Assembly (NCBI RefSeq): GCF_011388215.1
Contig: NZ_CP049989.1
Coordinates: 1,550,001 to 1,614,000, forward strand
Origin: Hydrogenophaga crocea
GTDB taxonomy: Bacteria; Pseudomonadota; Gammaproteobacteria; Burkholderiales; Burkholderiaceae_C
Length of the DNA: 64,000 bases
Direction: 5' to 3'
This document shows, piece by piece, positions 60,065-64,000 of this stretch. The notes beneath the pieces were generated by a model. It saw only the letters and a list, made by a program, of their open reading frames with translations, searched no databases and was not told the DNA's origin. How positions within the stretch are numbered: the first letter of the stretch is position 1; each line of letters opens with the position of its first letter. The position numbers and the translations under genes are program-made.

Positions 60065-60094
60065 ACGGGTTTCCCCGAGTCGGGACCCGTTTTT
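60065..60094 (+). terminator. Terminator-like hairpin on the + strand without an upstream gene
   Basis: ACGGGT...CCC pairs with GGG-ACCCGT around CGAGTC, with a 2-base bulge, and is followed by TTTT. It would end a + strand transcript starting after about 59990, where no protein gene lies. Confidence 0.45.
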
Positions 60095-60310
60095 GCGGCG
60101 TGGCCGTGTCATCACCCCGCGCGTCCACGGGGCCTGAACCGGCGAGGTGTTGTCGATGAACAACTGCCGGGCCTGGCGGACAGGCCCGCACAAGCGGCTC
60201 CATCCCCGCGCCTCTTGGCGGGCCGAGGCCGCCTTTAAAGCCACAAATGCAAGCCCATTGGCGCTCACCTGGGCCTGGGTGTTGCTGGGATGTCGTCAGA
60301 AAATGGTCAA

Positions 60311-60326
60311 GTGTCAAATTTGACAC
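60311..60326. promoter_or_regulatory. Perfect 16-bp palindrome before the acyltransferase gene
   Basis: GTGTCAAATTTGACAC, 8+8 with no mismatch, 31 bp before the ATG at 60358. A dimeric regulator is likely to bind here and control the acyltransferase and possibly the kinase. No known operator family assigned. Confidence 0.6.
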
Positions 60327-60357
60327 ATACCCCCAACCCTTTTTTTGAGGACGCGCC

Positions 60358-61020
60358 ATGGACCTGACCAAAACCCTTGCTTCTTCGCCGGTTCAACCCT
60401 TTGGCTGGAGCACGCCGGGCGCGGGCTGGCAGCAAGCACCACAGGAACTCAATGCGGTGGTGCTGCGCACGCGCGCACAGCGCCTCATGGTCAAGCACCT
60501 GCGCGCGCTGGCCGACACCCAGACCGAGTACCGCATCGACCCCGCGCTTGCCGCCATGGAGGAGCTCAAGGATGAACTTGGTGTGGTGATGGCCATCATG
60601 CTGGGCAACGAGCCCATCGCCACCATCCGATTCATTCCCTCGGGCCACGGTGTGACCGTGACCGAACGCTTCTGGGGCTTTGCAAGCGCCGGCACCGAGC
60701 TGGTGGGCCCTGACAGCTGGGAGGCCGGCCGCCTGATCATGTCACCCGACCATCGCCGCGGGGACATGCTGCCCAAGTGCATGTCGCTGGCCTTTGCCGA
60801 ACTGGTTCAGACCGTGAAGGTGCGCCACCTGCATGGTTCCTGCCACATGCGCCTGTACCGCCTCTACCGCCGCTTCGGCTTCCAGATCCACACCCGCACC
60901 ACCACGGTCGATGGCGCAGACGCCGCCCTGGTGCACGGGGACGTGCGCTCCGTGGCGCGCGCGCTCAAGGTGGATCTGCCCGAGTTCATGGACAGCCAGA
61001 TTCCCGCCCTGCTCGTCTGA
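60358..61020 (+). CDS. FeeM/autoinducer-synthase-like N-acyltransferase
   Basis: 220 residues. GNAT-like acyltransferase resembling N-acyl amino acid synthase FeeM and acyl-homoserine-lactone synthases: ELGVVMAIMLGNEPIATIRFIPSG with VTERFWGF, then WEAGRLIMSPDHRRGDMLPKCMSLAFAE (acyl-donor binding region) and LYRLYRRFGFQIHT. SD GAGG is 8 bases before the ATG. Family members join a fatty acyl chain from ACP to an amino acid or related amine. The next gene, 114 bp downstream on the same strand, is a CqsS-like sensor kinase. Product is unknown; an acyl-amine signal is a reasonable guess. Confidence 0.75.
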   Translation: MDLTKTLASSPVQPFGWSTPGAGWQQAPQELNAVVLRTRAQRLMVKHLRALADTQTEYRIDPALAAMEELKDELGVVMAIMLGNEPIATIRFIPSGHGVTVTERFWGFASAGTELVGPDSWEAGRLIMSPDHRRGDMLPKCMSLAFAELVQTVKVRHLHGSCHMRLYRLYRRFGFQIHTRTTTVDGADAALVHGDVRSVARALKVDLPEFMDSQIPALLV

Positions 61021-61134
61021 TCTTTCAGACATGGGGACCCTGGCGCCGTCGGGCCGTCGGGGGCAACTGCTAGAGTCCGCCCGCGACCCTAGCGTGAACA
61101 CAACAAGAGGCCGGTCGTCAGGGAGAGGAGTCCA

Positions 61135-63204
61135 ATGAGGCAGGTCTTGCGTCGTCTGTACGAACGTTACTGCTTGCAGCACGAGAACCAGCCACTGCTG
61201 CAGTGGATCGGCGTGGTGGGCGCGCTGGCGTTTCCCATTCTTTATCTGCTGCGGCTCACTTCGATCGTGCCGCCGCGTTACGACGACATCTATTGGCGCG
61301 TGGCCGCCACCCTGCTGTGTATCGGGCTCGCGCTGCGTCGCTGGTGGCCAAGCCGGTTGCGGCCCTGGTACACGGCCTATTCGTATCTTGTCGTTCTCTA
61401 CTGTCTGTCGTTCCTGCTCACCTTCACCGCCTTGAAGAATCAGGGCGGCGCCCTGTCGGTGGTGAATATGGTGATGGGCACGGTGCTCATCATTCTGCTG
61501 GCCGACTGGCGCAACGCGGTGGTGATGCTGGTGAGTGGCTATGCGCTGGCGGCTGCGACCTACCTGTACACCGAACCCGATGCCCAGATACCGTCGGCAT
61601 TCACGATTGCGGCGCTGACGTCCATCCTCGTGGTCGTGGCGGGGGCGTTGTCCCACTATGGCCAGAAGCGCGCCGAACTCGAACGCTTGCGCAAGGTGTA
61701 CGCAGGCTTGGCCGGGGCCATCGCGCATGAGGTTCGCACCCCGCTGGCCCAGGTGCAGCACGCCTTGCGCGTGATCGATGGTGAAGTGGCGCGCGGCTCT
61801 GCCGCCGCCCGCGCCGTCGAGCAGGGCCATGCGGCCATCAGCCGCGGCCTGCAATCCATCACCATCACACTGCAGCAGATCAGCGACCGCCGTCCGCGCC
61901 AAGAAGATCTCGTGCCCTTGTCGGCCGAGCGCTGCGTTCGCCGGGCCTTGGCGGATTACGCCTACGAATCGGTCCAGGCGCGCGAATGCGTGCAACTGCG
62001 GGTCGATGGCGACTTCGGCTTCCGTGGGGAGCAGACCGCATTTGAGCTGGTGCTGTTCAACCTGTTGCGCAACGCGCTGTACTACCTGCCCCTGCACCCC
62101 CGGATGAAGGTGGAGGTGGTGGTGCAGGCCGAGCCCGAGCCGCTCGTGCGGGTTCGCGACACGGGCCCCGGCATAGACCCCCGCTTGTTGCCGACGTTGT
62201 TCCAGGAATTCCAGACCCTCGGCAAGGCTGAAGGCACAGGTCTGGGGTTGTCGTTCTGCCGACGCGTCATGCGGGCGCTGGGTGGCGACATCCAATGCCG
62301 CTCTGAGCGCGGGGCCTTCACCGAGTTCGTCCTCGTCTTTCCCCGCGGTTCGGTTGAGGCCATGCCCCTGCCCGGGGCAGCTGTGCCGAGTGCGCTCGCC
62401 GGCCGCACCGTCCTCGTCGTCGACGACCAGGCCCTCAACCGCACCATCGCGCGCGCCCTGCTCGGCGAACTGGGCGTGAACGTGATCGAGGCCGAGCATG
62501 GCCAGCACGCGCTGGATCTGTTGCAGGCCGGCCCGCTGCCGGATGCCGTGCTCATGGACGTGAACATGCCCGGGCTCAGCGGCATCGAGACCACGCAGCG
62601 CCTGCGGGCCCTGCCTGGCGAGGTGGGGCGCGTGCCCGTGCTGGCGCTCACGGCCAACGATTCGGCCAACGTGCAGGCGGCCGCTCGCGAGGCGGGCATG
62701 CAGGGTTTGCTGGCCAAACCCATCGACGCCACCGCCCTGCAGCGCGCGCTCGCGGCCGCGTTCGAAGGCCGCGTGGCCGAGCCCGCAGCGCCGGCGCCGG
62801 TACCGGCGCCAGCAGCCTCCGGCCCTGCGCGGCAGGCCGAGCTGCTCAACCTGGCCCGCCTGGACAACTTCGAGCGCCTGGGCATGCTGCACGAGTTGCT
62901 GCCCCACGCGCTGCTCGACCTGCGCGGCCACCTGCAGGCCATGCAGCAGGCGGCCGAAGCGGGCCAGGCCGATCAGGTGTCGGAGCGCCTGCACGCGCTC
63001 GTGGGCCTGGCCGGTGAGGTGGGCGCACAAGCCCTGCACGCGCGGGCGCGCGAACGTTATGCCGTTTGGCTCGAGGGCAAACGCCCCGCGGGCACCGCCT
63101 GGACGCGAGAGCTCAAGGAACTGCTCGAAGCCAGCGAGCAGGCGCTGTGGCGGCATTGCGGGGTGAAGGCGGCGGATCCCTCCGCGCCGGTGCCGCCGGT
63201 GTGA
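61135..63204 (+). CDS. CqsS-like hybrid sensor histidine kinase with receiver and Hpt domains
   Basis: 689 residues. Five to six membrane helices in the first 175 residues with few extracytoplasmic residues, like CqsS/LqsS autoinducer sensors. HisKA: AIAHEVRTPLAQ, His198. HATPase: FNLLRNALYY, VRDTGPGID, EGTGLGLSF. Receiver from about 425 with Asp475 (LMDVNMPG). A C-terminal Hpt-like helix bundle with His620 in LHALVGLAGEVGA, where the usual Lys after His-x-Leu is Val. This is a full phosphorelay without a DNA-binding output, so a separate response regulator is needed. SD GGAGAGGAG precedes the ATG. Neighbour of the FeeM-like synthase. Confidence 0.88.
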   Translation: MRQVLRRLYERYCLQHENQPLLQWIGVVGALAFPILYLLRLTSIVPPRYDDIYWRVAATLLCIGLALRRWWPSRLRPWYTAYSYLVVLYCLSFLLTFTALKNQGGALSVVNMVMGTVLIILLADWRNAVVMLVSGYALAAATYLYTEPDAQIPSAFTIAALTSILVVVAGALSHYGQKRAELERLRKVYAGLAGAIAHEVRTPLAQVQHALRVIDGEVARGSAAARAVEQGHAAISRGLQSITITLQQISDRRPRQEDLVPLSAERCVRRALADYAYESVQARECVQLRVDGDFGFRGEQTAFELVLFNLLRNALYYLPLHPRMKVEVVVQAEPEPLVRVRDTGPGIDPRLLPTLFQEFQTLGKAEGTGLGLSFCRRVMRALGGDIQCRSERGAFTEFVLVFPRGSVEAMPLPGAAVPSALAGRTVLVVDDQALNRTIARALLGELGVNVIEAEHGQHALDLLQAGPLPDAVLMDVNMPGLSGIETTQRLRALPGEVGRVPVLALTANDSANVQAAAREAGMQGLLAKPIDATALQRALAAAFEGRVAEPAAPAPVPAPAASGPARQAELLNLARLDNFERLGMLHELLPHALLDLRGHLQAMQQAAEAGQADQVSERLHALVGLAGEVGAQALHARARERYAVWLEGKRPAGTAWTRELKELLEASEQALWRHCGVKAADPSAPVPPV

Positions 63205-63226
63205 TCGCCCCGCCCGGCGCGCAGGC

Positions 63227-64000
63227 TCAGTCGTGGCTGATCAGCGTCGGTGAGCCGGCGGCCAGGACGGCTTCGAGCAGCCGCTCGATCTTCGCCCGGG
63301 TCTTGTCGTTGGTGCCGCTGAATTTCAGTTTCAGGATGGCCCCTTCCTTGACCAGCGCCTTGAGGTTTGCCCAGTCGCTCTTCCTGAGGCTGTCGGCATT
63401 GAGCGCCAGCAGCTGCAGGTGGGCGCTGGGTTTGATGGCCAGGCGTTGATCGAGCTCGTGCAGCAGCTTCGAGATGGCCGTTGAGTCGCTGGGCAACAGC
63501 TTCCATTTCGATGGCGCAGGCTCGTAGTAGGTGCAGGCCGACAGGTCGAGGCCCAGGAGGCAATCCGCTTGGTCGCACAGCGCGTAGCCCACGCGGCTGG
63601 CATCGGCCCAATCCATGGAAGCGTAGGGCCAGCGCAGCGTGGCATTGCTGGCAGACAGGTGGCGGGCCAAGGCCGCGCTGTCGCGTCGGCGAAGACACTC
63701 GACAAGCGCGTGGTCTTCCAGGATGGCATCGCTCGGCCTCGCATCGGGCACGGGGCTGTGCATGACAGGCGGTTTCGACGAAGACGGGCGTTCAGGCCGG
63801 GCCTCGGCGGGGTGGATGCAGCGATCGCCTTGCCAGATCTTCACGCCCTGCAAGGCGAGACGTCGGGCCAATTCCGGCATCTTTTGAAGGTTGCGCTTCT
63901 GGATTGCCTGACGCTCCGTCAGGGCTTCGGGGTTGATCACGAGCTCACGGATCTTCTGGTGCATGAGCAATTGCACCAGCGCGATCCAGTGGTCATCCGT
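63227..64000 (-). CDS. Unrecognised protein, 5' end beyond the window
   Basis: 258 codons visible, with the reading frame open to the right edge, so the true start is outside; the GTG at 63976 is possible but nothing favours it. Soluble; two parts: an N-terminal basic helical segment (residues with KIRELVINPEALTERQAIQKRNLQKMPE in pieces) and a C-terminal alpha/beta part with repeats of a Leu-rich pattern (LDLSACTYY, LQLLALNADSL, LKLKFSG) that is reminiscent of leucine-rich-repeat strands. Convergent with the hybrid kinase gene (22 bp). Function unknown. Confidence 0.6.
   Translation of the reverse strand, partial: TDDHWIALVQLLMHQKIRELVINPEALTERQAIQKRNLQKMPELARRLALQGVKIWQGDRCIHPAEARPERPSSSKPPVMHSPVPDARPSDAILEDHALVECLRRRDSAALARHLSASNATLRWPYASMDWADASRVGYALCDQADCLLGLDLSACTYYEPAPSKWKLLPSDSTAISKLLHELDQRLAIKPSAHLQLLALNADSLRKSDWANLKALVKEGAILKLKFSGTNDKTRAKIERLLEAVLAAGSPTLISHD

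Larger units (their letters stand above)
59955..60357. other. 403-bp structured intergenic region
   Basis: Between the FadB-type start and the acyltransferase start. Contents in order: TetR-type operator (59979-59990); a + strand hairpin with T-tract at 60065-60094; a nested GC-rich hairpin at 60194-60232; and a perfect 16-bp palindrome at 60311-60326. No convincing reading frame. The two hairpins could belong to an untranslated leader or a small RNA. Confidence 0.6.

Noticed and set aside
60017..60268. A - strand 83-codon frame in the intergenic region
   Set aside because: No ribosome-binding site, no motif, and it crosses both hairpins; more likely non-coding.

Overview
The window is about 64 kb of a very GC-rich, gene-dense bacterial chromosome. 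Gene content and order suggest a beta-proteobacterium of the Burkholderiales, most likely Comamonadaceae (Hydrogenophaga/Acidovorax type). The clues are mltG-tmk-holB-pilZ-tatD in a row, an aotJQMOP amino-acid transporter, TctA/TctB permeases, and a long acyl-CoA catabolism operon. This placement is inferred from gene content; no database search was possible. No rRNA, tRNA, CRISPR array, transposase or integrase was seen.

Layout. 1-4.6 kb: a tight + strand operon (BchC-like dehydrogenase, atypical pyruvoyl-tetrahydropterin-synthase-like protein, GT4 glycosyltransferase, methyltransferase) faces a RibD-type reductase on the - strand. Together they look like an uncharacterised pteridine-type pathway. 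4.7-10.4 kb: a membrane protein, a PaiB-like flavoprotein, an SGNH hydrolase, an OpgC-like acyltransferase, a TadA-haloalkane dehalogenase fusion and an LD-carboxypeptidase. 10.4-14.5 kb: a small unknown protein, a class III cyclase with an FHA domain, and a penicillin-acylase-family hydrolase, with a striking 14-bp inverted repeat in the divergent promoter region. 14.5-18.8 kb: aotJQMOP. 19.0-22.0 kb: modABCE behind a Mo-box. 22.2-24.2 kb: tctAB. 24.3-29.0 kb: ankyrin protein, tatD, pilZ, holB, tmk, mltG. 29.1-44.8 kb: mixed housekeeping and regulatory genes (ygfZ, NRDE protein, thioesterase-GNAT fusion, esterase, Fe-alcohol dehydrogenase, large winged-helix regulator, trhO, patatin, two HDOD proteins, tex, double-receiver protein, DUF72).

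44.8-60.0 kb is one - strand acyl-CoA catabolic array: trifunctional-type FadB, thiolase, thioesterase, acyl-CoA dehydrogenase, Dabb protein, SDR, second thioesterase, CurA-like reductase, AidB-like dehydrogenase, GST, GNAT, SDR. A TetR-type operator lies just ahead of its first gene. The array is interrupted at 53.3-56.2 kb by a low-GC two-gene insert. It encodes an OLD-like AAA ATPase with a DUF3696-like tail and a second protein with a TOPRIM-like acidic signature. The layout resembles the PARIS (AriA/AriB) defence system, but the second protein is not one I can assign. This is the best candidate for an undescribed system in the window.

60.0-63.2 kb: a structured 400-bp intergenic region with a perfect 16-bp palindrome precedes a FeeM/autoinducer-synthase-like acyltransferase. 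A multi-TM hybrid kinase (HisKA-HATPase-REC-Hpt) resembling CqsS follows it. The pair looks like a signal synthase next to its sensor. The window closes inside an unrecognised - strand gene.
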